From Bog-756 sp963727955 (GTDB taxonomy: Bacteria > Actinomycetota > Acidimicrobiia > Acidimicrobiales > RAAP-2), in the NCBI GenBank assembly GCA_963727955.1, contig CAVSII010000007.1, forward strand, positions 62,001-126,000: a stretch of DNA of 64,000 bases, written 5' to 3'. The position numbers and the translations under genes are program-made. The notes beneath the pieces were generated by a model. The model did no database searches. It saw only the letters and a list, made by a program, of their open reading frames with translations, and was not told the DNA's origin. Below, in pieces: positions 54,004 through 62,597 of this stretch. The number at the start of each line of letters is the position of its first letter. Positions within the stretch are counted from its first letter, which is position 1.

Positions 54004-54774
54004 CTATTTGCCCGTCCATACGGGCTCACGCTTTTCGGCGAAGGCAACCGGTCCCTCCATGGCGTCGGCCGAGCCGAACACCTCGGGAACAGCGGCGTTA
54101 TTGATGGGCCAACCATCAGCATCGGGCAGTTCGCCGGCCTTTTGCATCACCCGCTTAGACGCCCGAACAGCGAGGGGGGCGTTTTTGGCGATGGTATTGG
54201 CCAGTTCCAGGGCTTCGTCCATCAGTTTGTCCTGCGGTACGACCCGGTTGATCAAACCGAGCTCGAGCGCCCGGCGGGCGTCGATGGAATCACCGGTCAA
54301 GGCGAGCTCCATTGCGATGGTCGGAGGGATCCTTTTCGGAAGCCGGATCAGGGCCCCGGCCGCGGCCATCAGCCCTCGCTTGACCTCGGGGATCCCGAAT
54401 TTGGCGCTTTCCACCGCGACCACCAAATCGCATGCCAGCATGATCTCGCACCCCCCGGCCAGGGCAGACCCGTTGACGGCGGCGATGATCGGTTTGGCAA
54501 AGCCGCGCTGGGCGATCCCACCGAAGCCGCCCTTGGCCCCCATGATGTCGGCTGCTTCTCCGGCAGCAAAGGCCTTGAGGTCCATTCCCGCACTAAATGC
54601 CTTGTCGCCGGATCCGGTGACGATGACCACCCAGCAGTCATCGTCCACTTCGAGCTCGTCGAAAGCGGCGGCAAAGGCGAGCGAAACGGCCCCATTGATG
54701 GCATTGCGAGCCTCGGGCCGATTGATGGTGAGAACCTCGATGTGACCCCTGCGTTCGCGAAGCATTTCGGACAT
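54004..54774 (-). CDS. Enoyl-CoA hydratase/isomerase family protein
   Basis: A 256-residue crotonase-fold protein. It has INRPEARNAINGAV, GDKAFSAGMDLKAFAAG (oxyanion-hole region), AVNGSALAGGCEIMLACDL and FGIPEVKRGLMAAAGAL, with the catalytic Glu in the PEV motif. It would hydrate or isomerise acyl-CoA esters; the substrate is not visible. It is next to a thiolase-like gene on the same strand, which suits a lipid or acyl-CoA degradation unit. ATG at 54774. Confidence 0.9.
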   Translation of the reverse strand: MSEMLRERRGHIEVLTINRPEARNAINGAVSLAFAAAFDELEVDDDCWVVIVTGSGDKAFSAGMDLKAFAAGEAADIMGAKGGFGGIAQRGFAKPIIAAVNGSALAGGCEIMLACDLVVAVESAKFGIPEVKRGLMAAAGALIRLPKRIPPTIAMELALTGDSIDARRALELGLINRVVPQDKLMDEALELANTIAKNAPLAVRASKRVMQKAGELPDADGWPINNAAVPEVFGSADAMEGPVAFAEKREPVWTGK

Positions 54775-54792
54775 GGCGGCCTCCCTCGGGAT

Positions 54793-56400
54793 TCAACCTA
54801 CGCCGAGACGGTAGCGCGGCGGCGCTCCGCCTTGGACAATGATGGGGCTGCCGACCAGAGCGGGCACGTCGAGGCCCCCCAGTTCGACCGTGGTTTCGTC
54901 GTCGGCGGGGCCTACGGCCATGTGTCGCCCATCGGGGAGACGGGCGATGAGCGGCGCCCCCACCGGTCTACCGTCCGGATCACGGATGACGGTGGCGGCC
55001 ACGACGGTCGCCGAAGTGATTTCGTCTACCTCCATAGCCACATCGAGGGCGTCTCCGTCGATCACTGACTGGGCCTGCGTGGTGTCTCCCTGGCGGTATC
55101 CCCCGGGTGGGGGCTCGGCTCCGTAGAGACCGAGAGAATGCTTGGTGATGAACCATCCGAGTCCGGTAGCGAGGCCTAACCGCGGCTGTTTGGGGGAGGT
55201 GACGGGGCGGCGGGCGACGTCCCAGGTGCCGCGCAGCATCTCCGTGAGTGTGGCGATGGCGTGGGTTGTGTAGTTGTTTCCGGGGCCGCCGAAGTAGGGA
55301 AGCCCGCCGGTGACGGTCAGTCCTCGGGAGTCGGAGGGTTGGAGGCCCATAGAGTCGGCCGCAAGTTCGACAGCCGAAGGGAAGCATGAGTACAGGTCGA
55401 GAGCCTCGACGTCGTCGACACCGATCGATCGGGTCCCACCAGCTGCCTCGGTTGCCGCCTCGAAGAGGGCACGCCCGGCGGCGGCGATGGCCGGCGAGCG
55501 CCCGGGGTCGGGCCGGGCGGAGGGTGAGCGGATGTCGGTCGCCTCGGACCCCGACCAGATGAACACGGCCCGGTCGGCGGCACCGGCTCGTCGAGCCTCC
55601 GCCAGCGAGCACACGACGAGAGCGGCCCCTTGGTCCGACCCCAAGAAGGCGGTCATTCTCTTCGTGTAGGGCTCAGACACGATGCGGTTGTCCGGCGCCG
55701 GGGTGGCGATGTCGGCCGCCGACCGCACCTCCCGGAACCACGCATAGGGATGAGTGGCAGCCACCTCGGTGAAAGGGGCGAATAGTTCCCCCATGGCCTG
55801 CCGGTGTTTGGGCCCGTCGTGTCCCATCCGGGCCGCCACCACGCTCTCGATCAGCGGATAGACGTGGACCGGAAGCAGCAGCCCGATGGCCGACTCGGCC
55901 GGTCCCACACCCGGTTGGTCGTCGCCGACCACGGGATCGGCAGGGAGCCCGGGGGGGCCGCCGGGGGGAGTGGCGACGGCGGCAGTGGCGTCGTTGGACG
56001 GGGGAGCGCTGCTGGCCAGGGTCCGTCGTTGTCGGGAGGATCGGATGGCCTCCGCTCCGGCGATGACAGTGACGGACAGTCTCCCGCCGGCGATAGCAGA
56101 GGCCGCTCGATTGACCAGCCACTGCGGGCTGTTCCCACCGATTGTCGTGACCTCGCAGGCGGCGTGGGTGGTGCCGATCCGGGCGGCCAGATCGGAAGCC
56201 GGGTGGGAGCCGCTGCGGGTCATGACGTTTACCACCGAGAGCCGATCGACCCGTGTACGAAGGGAGGGGACGTCGGCGAAGGCGACCTCGCAGGCCAGCT
56301 CCATCAGCTCCACCGGCGTCGTCAACGCTGTCCGTTCGAGGGACTGTCCCGAAGCGATGACTACAGGGATGCGCTCGGGATCGTGTTCCGTCGTAGCCAT
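54793..56400 (-). CDS. Thiolase-like (SCP-x/acetyl-CoA acetyltransferase family) protein
   Basis: A protein of about 535 residues. Recognisable segments are CEVTTIGGNSPQWLVNRAAS with AGAEAIRS, DLYSCFPSAVELAADSMGL, TGGLPYFGGPGNNYTTHAIA and the C-terminal lipid-transfer-like beta region. The nucleophile Cys expected in the GGNSPQ segment of true thiolases is not seen, so condensing activity is doubtful. Related proteins are annotated as acetyl-CoA acetyltransferase. ATG 56400 is chosen; GTG/ATG starts up to 56442 are possible. Confidence 0.65.
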   Translation of the reverse strand: MATTEHDPERIPVVIASGQSLERTALTTPVELMELACEVAFADVPSLRTRVDRLSVVNVMTRSGSHPASDLAARIGTTHAACEVTTIGGNSPQWLVNRAASAIAGGRLSVTVIAGAEAIRSSRQRRTLASSAPPSNDATAAVATPPGGPPGLPADPVVGDDQPGVGPAESAIGLLLPVHVYPLIESVVAARMGHDGPKHRQAMGELFAPFTEVAATHPYAWFREVRSAADIATPAPDNRIVSEPYTKRMTAFLGSDQGAALVVCSLAEARRAGAADRAVFIWSGSEATDIRSPSARPDPGRSPAIAAAGRALFEAATEAAGGTRSIGVDDVEALDLYSCFPSAVELAADSMGLQPSDSRGLTVTGGLPYFGGPGNNYTTHAIATLTEMLRGTWDVARRPVTSPKQPRLGLATGLGWFITKHSLGLYGAEPPPGGYRQGDTTQAQSVIDGDALDVAMEVDEITSATVVAATVIRDPDGRPVGAPLIARLPDGRHMAVGPADDETTVELGGLDVPALVGSPIIVQGGAPPRYRLGVG

Positions 56401-56483
56401 GGGAGGAGCGGACGCGTACCTGTCCGGGTCGCAAGCTACCATCGCCTGTCTGTACCACTAGCGCGCTGACCTCCGATGGGGGT

Positions 56484-56650
56484 CAGATCGATCAGAGTGA
56501 TCAGATCGATCAGGCCGGCCGGAGCGATCAGGTCGGCCAGGCGGTGGTCAGATGCTCGTCAGAGCAAGACCGACAAGAGACCGAGTGGCAACTGGGAAGA
56601 TGCCCGGGCCGTAGGCCGGGAAGATGGCTGGTTGGTAACCGGGAAGGTGA
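56484..56650. repeat. Tandem repeats upstream of the GH1 gene
   Basis: First a degenerate 18-base repeat (CAGATCGATCAG at 56484 and 56502, a weaker copy at about 56520), then three copies of GGGAAGATG/GGGAAGGTG at 56594, 56618 and 56641 with about 24-base spacing; the last acts as the ribosome binding site of the glycosidase gene. The palindromic core of the first repeat (ATCGAT) could be an operator, but this is unproven. Confidence 0.6.
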
Positions 56651-56653
56651 ACT

Positions 56654-58144
56654 GTGTCCTCCACAACCGAAGGATCCTCCGATGGGGACGGCTCAGCCTT
56701 TCGTGCTCCCCGGTTCCACTTCGGGGTGGCCACCGCTGGCTTTCAGGTCGAGGGGGGCTTCAACGGGCCCGAGGAGCCGGCCAACAACTGGCAGGCATGG
56801 GAGCAGGTCGGCCGGGTGGAGCCGTCAGGGAGCGCGGTCAACTTTTGGGAAAGGCCCGAAGAGGCCCTGGACCGAGCAGCCAGCCTGGGGTGTGACAGCT
56901 TTCGGCTGAGCATTGAATGGGCCCGTGTTGTGCCCGCTCCGGACCAGGTGGACCGGGCCGCCCTCGACCATTACGTGGCTATCGTGGCCGCCTGCATCGA
57001 GCGGGGGCTCGAGCCCCTCGTCACGTTGCACCACTTCACACACCCGGCATGGCTGGGAGAAGACTTCTGGATCCGGCCCGATGCCGCCGAGCGGTTCCGA
57101 TCATGGGCCGAAGTGGCTGTCGAAGCCCTGGCTCCCTCGGTGCGTCTCTGGGTGACGGTCAACGAGATCAATGTCCTTTTCGCCGAGTCGTGGGTGCTCG
57201 GTTCGTTTCCTCCCGGTCGCCGCTTGGCCCATGCCGACACCGCCATAGCCGCCGGCAACCTTCTGGCCGCCCACGTGGCTGGTTACGAGGTCATCCATCG
57301 ATGGCGTGGGGATGCCTCGGTCACCACCAACAATGGGTGCTCCTCCCTCTACGAGCTGGACCGGATGCTGTCCGACATCCTGATGGCCAGGCGTATGGAC
57401 GTCGACCGCGACGATGTCTTCGAGTGGTTGGCCGAACGCCGCGGGCAGCACGACTCGCTGTTGCCGACGGCATCGGCGGGCGAACGCCTACTCCGGAAAT
57501 ATGCGACCCAGTCGCTGTTGCCCCACGACCGGCTGGCATCATCACGCAGTGACCGACGATCGGAGCCCTTCCTCCGGCGGGCCGTCGACGCCGTGTACGC
57601 CAGCAGGCACGACAGCACGCTCGACGCCATGGGCATCGACTATTACGACCCGCTGGCTTCGCGGCACTTCCGGCTTCCTGGCCGCCGCACGGCTGGAGGC
57701 CGCAATGTGCTTCCCGTCCGTCCCTTGTGGGACGACGTACCTGAACCACTCGGACTGGGCCGGCGACTCCGGATCGAGCAACTGCTGGCACCGGGCATAC
57801 CCATCTGGGTGGTGGAGAACGGGTTGTGTAACCGAGTCCGCAATGGCCGTTCGTTCGCCCGTCTCGACGGCTGGGACCGTCCCCGCTACCTCCGGGAGAA
57901 CCTGGCCGCGGTGGCGTCCGCCGTCGATGACGGCGTACCGGTAGCGGGCTATTGGCACTGGTCACTCGTCGACAATTACGAGTGGGGGTCCTACGAACCT
58001 CGTTTCGGCCTATACGGCATCGACCGCTCTCGGAACGGACGGTGGCTGGATACCGATGCCATGGGCGACGATGCCGCCGGCGCCTACCGGTCGATCATCG
58101 CAGGGCTACGGGCTGGCGACCGGAGTGTTCTCCAACCCTCTTGA
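56654..58144 (+). CDS. Family 1 glycoside hydrolase (beta-glucosidase-like)
   Basis: A 496-residue TIM-barrel enzyme of the GH1 family. It starts with FHFGVATAGFQVEGGFNGPE, has LEPLVTLHHFTHPAWL, the acid/base glutamate E171 in WVTVNEINVLF, and the nucleophile E388 in WVVENGL, then YWHWSLVDNYEWGSYEPRFG. No signal peptide is visible, so it is probably cytosolic. GTG at 56654 with GGGAAGG upstream. The substrate (beta-glucoside or beta-galactoside) cannot be told from sequence. Confidence 0.88.
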   Translation: MSSTTEGSSDGDGSAFRAPRFHFGVATAGFQVEGGFNGPEEPANNWQAWEQVGRVEPSGSAVNFWERPEEALDRAASLGCDSFRLSIEWARVVPAPDQVDRAALDHYVAIVAACIERGLEPLVTLHHFTHPAWLGEDFWIRPDAAERFRSWAEVAVEALAPSVRLWVTVNEINVLFAESWVLGSFPPGRRLAHADTAIAAGNLLAAHVAGYEVIHRWRGDASVTTNNGCSSLYELDRMLSDILMARRMDVDRDDVFEWLAERRGQHDSLLPTASAGERLLRKYATQSLLPHDRLASSRSDRRSEPFLRRAVDAVYASRHDSTLDAMGIDYYDPLASRHFRLPGRRTAGGRNVLPVRPLWDDVPEPLGLGRRLRIEQLLAPGIPIWVVENGLCNRVRNGRSFARLDGWDRPRYLRENLAAVASAVDDGVPVAGYWHWSLVDNYEWGSYEPRFGLYGIDRSRNGRWLDTDAMGDDAAGAYRSIIAGLRAGDRSVLQPS

Positions 58145-58177
58145 GCAGCCGGAGTGTTCTCCAACCCGCTTGAGTAG
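58120..58177. repeat. 29-base direct repeat across the GH1 stop codon
   Basis: Two copies, 58120-58148 and 58149-58177, differ at two positions and share CCGGAGTGTTCTCCAACCC. The TGA stop of the glycosidase lies inside the first copy. GGAGTGTTCTCC within each is nearly palindromic. The duplication looks recent. Confidence 0.85.
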
Positions 58178-58307
58178 GTGGCCCGGTGCATCGGATGGCC
58201 ATCGAATCGGAAAGGCCATCACATGGGATGGGACTTCAGATCGCATAGGCCTTCGTATCGGATCGCTATTGATACACCTGGCATCGCGTCGGAGCCAACC
58301 GACATCC

Positions 58308-58763
58308 TCAGCGGTTCCCCATAGCTTCTCCGCTGGCAGAACCGTCGCTCGTCTGGGACGCCCGCCCACGGGAGGAGAGTGCCTCTCTCCCCTCTCCTTT
58401 GAGGTCTACCATGAGCACCCCGTCAGCGAAGTCTGCCTCGTACCGGATGGGAACGCCGAAGGGAATGTCGTAGTACTTGAGGAAGGCGATGCCGGCGACC
58501 ACGAAGTTCCCACCGGCGCTCACCGGTCTCATCGGGTACGCATTGAGGCCGTCCGGCTCAGTGGGTCGGAACCCGATGACACGCTCCTCTCTATCATAGA
58601 GCAACTCGACCGCTTTCGGTTCGCCCAACAGACGGTGGGCTGAGGCGTTGAAGCTCAGGGTGCCCTTGGCCTGGATCGTCACTTGGGGGCGCTTCTTCAT
58701 CGGGATGGCCCGTTTGTCGAACACCTGGAAATTGGGCATAGTCGATCCCGTGTCGCCGAACAT
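58308..58763 (-). CDS. Conserved hypothetical protein
   Basis: A 151-residue soluble protein, no known function. It contains VTIQAKGTLSFNASAHRLLG followed by AVELLYDREERVIGFRP and AGIAFLKYYDIPFGVPIRYE; the first part recalls AbrB-like or ligand-binding folds, but no solid match is claimed. ATG 58763 is chosen for GGGAG at the right distance; ATG 58739 is the alternative. A 218-base gap upstream holds nothing recognisable. Confidence 0.5.
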   Translation of the reverse strand: MFGDTGSTMPNFQVFDKRAIPMKKRPQVTIQAKGTLSFNASAHRLLGEPKAVELLYDREERVIGFRPTEPDGLNAYPMRPVSAGGNFVVAGIAFLKYYDIPFGVPIRYEADFADGVLMVDLKGEGREALSSRGRASQTSDGSASGEAMGNR

Positions 58764-58981
58764 TGATCTCCCACCCACTTACCCAGGTCACCGGTCAGAC
58801 AAACCGTCCTGAGCGGCTGATAGGCCTTTGCCGTTGAGGTCGCCGAAGGCAGGGTGGCGAGCGCGGAGTGGCGCCAAGGTGTGTCCCGCCGTCCTTCTGG
58901 ACGCTGGACCCGTTGGTTCCGAAGCTGGAACCCGCCCTTCGATTCAGTTTGTCGGCCCCGACTGGATGCGCTTTGCCGAGT

Positions 58982-59956
58982 TCAGGCGTCCCGGGCCGTT
59001 CCTAGTCGGGCGAGCACCTGCTCGGCCTCGTCAACGATCTGGGCAACCAGACTGCCAGCGGGGACGAGTGTCTGGATGGCCCCTACCCCTTGCCCACTCG
59101 GGTAGCACTCACGATCGGGGTCGACGTCAGGCGTGTTCTCGCCGCCTCCGAGGTGGAAAGCTCTGTCTTCCATCGATCTCCCGAGCTGGCTGGGAAAGGG
59201 AGCGAGTTCATCAGGGTTCTCGTCGAAGTAAGCCGTGTAGGAGTTGCGCACCACACGCATGGTCTTTCCGGAGAAGGCGCGGCTGATAGTGGTTCCGTCC
59301 TCGCCGGTCCGGATGAGGGCGTCCTTGTAACCGGCGACGCTCCTGGCCTCGGGGGTGGCAATGAACCGGGTGCCGATCCAAACGCCGTCGGCTCCTAGGG
59401 CGAGGGCAGCGGCCAGCCCCCGCCCGTCGAAAATTCCACCTGCTGCCACGACAGGTATTTCGGCGCCTACCGTGTCCACGATCTGGGGCACCAACGGCAT
59501 GGTGGCGACCAGGCCAGTATGGCCACCGGCTTCCGTTCCTTGGGCGACGACGATGTCGCATCCCGCGTCGAGAGCCCGACGGGCATGATCGACCTTGCCG
59601 CACATATTGATCACCAAGACATCGTGGGAGTGACACAACTCGACTACCTCGGAAGGAACACCTAAACCGGCGACGAAGACAGAGGCGCCACCTTCGATGA
59701 TTTGTTCGACCTGACCGACCAAGTCGCCGGGCATCGCCGTCAGCAGATCGACACCGAATGGCTTGCTGGTTCCCTCCCGAACGGCAGCTATTTCGGCCAC
59801 CATGCGCTCGTTGCTCATCGTGGAGGCACCCAGACATCCGAATCCTCCAGCCTCCGAAACCGCTATGACCAGCGGGGCGTATGAAACTCCCCCCATCCCG
59901 GCAAGCATCACCGGGTGTTCGATGCCGAGGATGTCGGTGAGCCTGGTATTTATCAC
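58982..59956 (-). CDS. Nitronate monooxygenase family flavoprotein
   Basis: A 324-residue TIM-barrel FMN enzyme of the 2-nitropropane dioxygenase family. The N-terminus has HPVMLAGMGGVS, the phosphate loop is GIFDGRGLAAALALGADGV, QGTEAGGHTG is the family's signature with the catalytic His, and VWIGTRFIATPEA completes it. It oxidises alkyl nitronates or related compounds. GTG at 59956 follows GGAGG at a good distance. It stands alone between two intergenic gaps. Confidence 0.85.
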   Translation of the reverse strand: MINTRLTDILGIEHPVMLAGMGGVSYAPLVIAVSEAGGFGCLGASTMSNERMVAEIAAVREGTSKPFGVDLLTAMPGDLVGQVEQIIEGGASVFVAGLGVPSEVVELCHSHDVLVINMCGKVDHARRALDAGCDIVVAQGTEAGGHTGLVATMPLVPQIVDTVGAEIPVVAAGGIFDGRGLAAALALGADGVWIGTRFIATPEARSVAGYKDALIRTGEDGTTISRAFSGKTMRVVRNSYTAYFDENPDELAPFPSQLGRSMEDRAFHLGGGENTPDVDPDRECYPSGQGVGAIQTLVPAGSLVAQIVDEAEQVLARLGTARDA

Positions 59957-60195
59957 GGTGTCCTCCGTCGGTGTCCGCGGAGGGTCACCCTAGTGGGAGG
60001 CCGGTCGCTGCACGCACAGCAGCATCAGGTGGGAAGTCCCGAGGGTGGGGGACCCACACCGGGCCGCCTGCGACGGCACCGCCGAGGCGGGACCCTGCAC
60101 CGGTGGTTGTGTGCGGCCAGGGTCCCTTCTCGGCGTGCATCGTCAGGTGGGGCTCAGGTCACGGTGCGTGACCCGTACCCCGTGACCACCCGGAT
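59957..60195. other. Intergenic region
   Basis: About 240 bases between the nitronate monooxygenase start and the end of the SGN-rich gene. No gene, convincing hairpin or repeat was seen. Confidence 0.4.
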
Positions 60196-61044
60196 CTAGG
60201 CGTCGGATCCGCTCTGCGGGTCCGACGTGGCCTGACCACTGTTGCCCGAGCCGTTGGTGGAGGTGTTGCCGGCCGTGGCCGGTCCGGTGGCGCCGGTGCT
60301 GCCTGACTGGGTGTTTCCAATCGTGTTGGCGTTGCCGGACTTGGCTCCTGAGCTCGAGTTCGACGTGGTGTCGACCGAGCCGGACTGCCCACCGTTCCCC
60401 GAGTTGCCGGAAACGGCAACCGGGTTGGAGGAGGCATTGCCCGTGTCGGTCGAACCGGTCGAACCGGTGTTACCCGGAGTGGCCGTCTGGGATCCGGGAG
60501 TCCCTGGTCCATGACCCTTGGGCGGGCGATGGCACCTCACCTTGCCCTGACCGTGGTCGTAGCCCGGGTTCTGGCCCTGATTTCCTTGCTTCTGGCCCTG
60601 ATACCGGCTCTCGTTCTGGTCCTGGTTCACCTCGGCCTTCCCCGAGTTTCCAGAGTCGCCGGAGTTGCCCGAGTTGCCCGACTGTGCGGTCCCTGTGGCG
60701 GTTGCCGGTCCGGAGCCTCCGGAGTTGGCGTTGCCGGAGGAGGCATCCGTCTGGTTCGAGCTCGAGGACGAGGCCGATCCCGACGTGCCTCCGGTGGTTG
60801 TGCCGTTGGCGGTGGAGTCGCCCCTGTTGCCGGAGGTGGCCTTGGCGGTGGAACCATCGTTGGCGTTCCCGGTGTTGCTCGAGTTGGCCGAGCCCTTGGA
60901 GTTGCCCGATGTCAGAACGGGGTCGGCATGATTGCCACCCGGACCGTTGGGCGGCGTTGAGGCCTGCGCGGTTCCGAAAACCAGGAGAAGTGCTACAACC
61001 CCGGTTCCGGCGCCGCACAGGACGTTAGTTAGGCGTTTACTCAT
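60196..61044 (-). CDS. Secreted SGN-rich low-complexity protein
   Basis: A 282-residue protein with a clear signal peptide (MSKRLTNVLCGAGTGVVALL then an AxA site near QAS). The rest is almost all Ser, Gly, Asn and Thr: SGNSGNSGDSGNSGK, SGNANTIGNTQSGSTG, plus a central Gln-rich YQGQKQGNQGQNPGYDHGQG segment and a single later CHRPP cysteine. No domain is recognised. Such sequence is intrinsically disordered or forms repetitive surface fibres; both are guesses. ATG at 61044 with AAAGGAAA upstream. It is next to another exported repetitive protein on the same strand. Confidence 0.7.
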   Translation of the reverse strand: MSKRLTNVLCGAGTGVVALLLVFGTAQASTPPNGPGGNHADPVLTSGNSKGSANSSNTGNANDGSTAKATSGNRGDSTANGTTTGGTSGSASSSSSNQTDASSGNANSGGSGPATATGTAQSGNSGNSGDSGNSGKAEVNQDQNESRYQGQKQGNQGQNPGYDHGQGKVRCHRPPKGHGPGTPGSQTATPGNTGSTGSTDTGNASSNPVAVSGNSGNGGQSGSVDTTSNSSSGAKSGNANTIGNTQSGSTGATGPATAGNTSTNGSGNSGQATSDPQSGSDA

Positions 61045-61220
61045 AGCTGTTTGTTTCCTTTCGAGTTTTGGACGTGCCTGTCTGGCACGAGTGGGTCTTT
61101 TCTGGGCGGGCGCGCACGCTCAAGGGCGCTTCTGGTGCCAGATTGAAGCCCGAGCCCGGAATCTCCGGGAGGGCCGCCTAGGCGATTACGTCGGCGACCC
61201 GCGTAGGAAGCGCTGCTGGG

Positions 61221-62443
61221 CTAGCCGGGGGGTACGACGATCGTCGTCGGGCGAGCCACAACCAGCTCGCCGGCATCACGAATGAGGCCCAGAAAGAGGG
61301 GCAGGTGCCAGGCACGTGCCCTCTCGCCGAGGAACGTGGCCGAAGAAGAACTGCCGCCATGGGCCGTTCCTCCATCCGAGCCCGACCCCGGGCCCACGGG
61401 AAAGGCAGGCTGGGGGGAAAATGGGAGTTGCGATGGTTGAGGAGTTGGAGGAAGTCCGGGGTGCGTTCCAACATGGCTATCACTCAACGTGATCGAAGAG
61501 AACAGCGAGCGAACGTCTGAACTCCTACGGACGCTGGTTGTGAGCGCCGAGCCATCCGCTCTCACCAAAACCCTCTCAACCAAACTGTTCGAGGAGTTTT
61601 CTGTTCCCGGAATGGCGATGGGCGGGGTGACGGGCGGATCCGACGTCGCTACTGGGACCACTGGCGTCACTGGCGAGACGACCGGGGGTACCCCCGACAC
61701 CACCGACGTTACGGGTGCCACAAGCGGAGTCACTGCCGACACAACTGGGCCCACGGCCGAAACGAGTGGTGCCACAAGCGGAGTCACTGCCGACACAACT
61801 GGGCCCGTGGCCGAGACGAGTGTTGCTACCAGCGGTGTCACTGCCGACACCACTGGGCCCACGGCCGAGACGCCTACGGCCGAGACGCCTACGGCCGAGA
61901 CGACTACGGCCGACACGACCGGCGTCACTGCCGACACGACCGGCGTCACTGCCGACACGACCGGAGCAAACGCCGACGCGACCGGGGCAACCGACGAGAC
62001 CTCTGGCACCACTGTCGACGGCGTCGCTGCAGAGACCAACGGCGTCATTGACGAGATAGTCGGGGCCACTGTCGATCCAGCCTGAGTGAGTGTGGCTGGT
62101 CCGGTTGTTGAGGGAACGAGATCAGAAGATGGCGCCGGGAGCTGTCTCGTTGCTGGGCCCTTGCTGGCTGCTGATTTGTCGTCGGCGGTGCTATGGCCGG
62201 AGCCGCAACCACGGTGGTTGTGGCGGTTGTCGGTTGAGAGCCGACCCCCGTTGTGTCGGTCACAAAGGTCGACGCAGTACTGACCAGGCCGGAAGAGGCA
62301 GTGCCAGCTAGGCCGGAGAGGGAAGAGGGAGCGACGGTGGAGGCCGAAGCGACACCTTGCAAGAGCAGAGACAGAAGGAAACCGCCCAAGAGCCCCAAGG
62401 CCCCGCGAATCACCCAACGGGTGACACTCTTGCGCTTATCCAC
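61221..62443 (-). CDS. Exported Val-rich repeat protein, frameshifted
   Basis: From GTG 62443 the protein starts MDKRKSVTRWVIRGALGLLG with a hydrophobic stretch and a GVASAS cleavage site, a clear signal peptide. After about 100 residues the frame changes: 1223 bases is one short of 408 codons, with a one-base deletion between about 62130 and 62180. The next frame runs GPATRQLPAPSSDLVPSTTG, then many PVVSAVTP and GPLV repeats coded by three 54-base DNA repeats (61729-61890), a Pro-rich region and a hydrophobic C-terminus ending TIVVPPG. No known domain. A Thr-rich plus-strand frame across the same DNA is treated as a shadow. Confidence 0.6.
61729..61890. repeat. 54-base tandem repeats inside the Val-rich gene
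   Basis: The sequence GTCACTGCCGACACAACTGG recurs at 61729, 61783 and 61837 (54-base period, a multiple of three), with shorter copies at 21-base spacing later (about 61924 and 61945). The repeats keep the reading frame and expand an exported Val/Ser/Pro-rich region. Confidence 0.85.
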
Positions 62444-62597
62444 GGGGCTGGACTAGCCAGGCCACTGCGCGCCAAACGCATCACTTTTAACGAATTGTTT
62501 GCACGCACCGGCCCGGTGCATCGTCGATCTGGACGTTCACCACGTTGCCGGAAGAAAGACCTCCTGATGGCGGCCGAGTTACGAACGTGCGCGGCTC

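Noticed and set aside
61489..62085. Thr-rich plus-strand frame across the Val-rich gene
   Set aside because: It has no signal peptide, no ribosome binding site and arises from the repeat DNA in antisense. The minus-strand frame has a clear signal peptide upstream.
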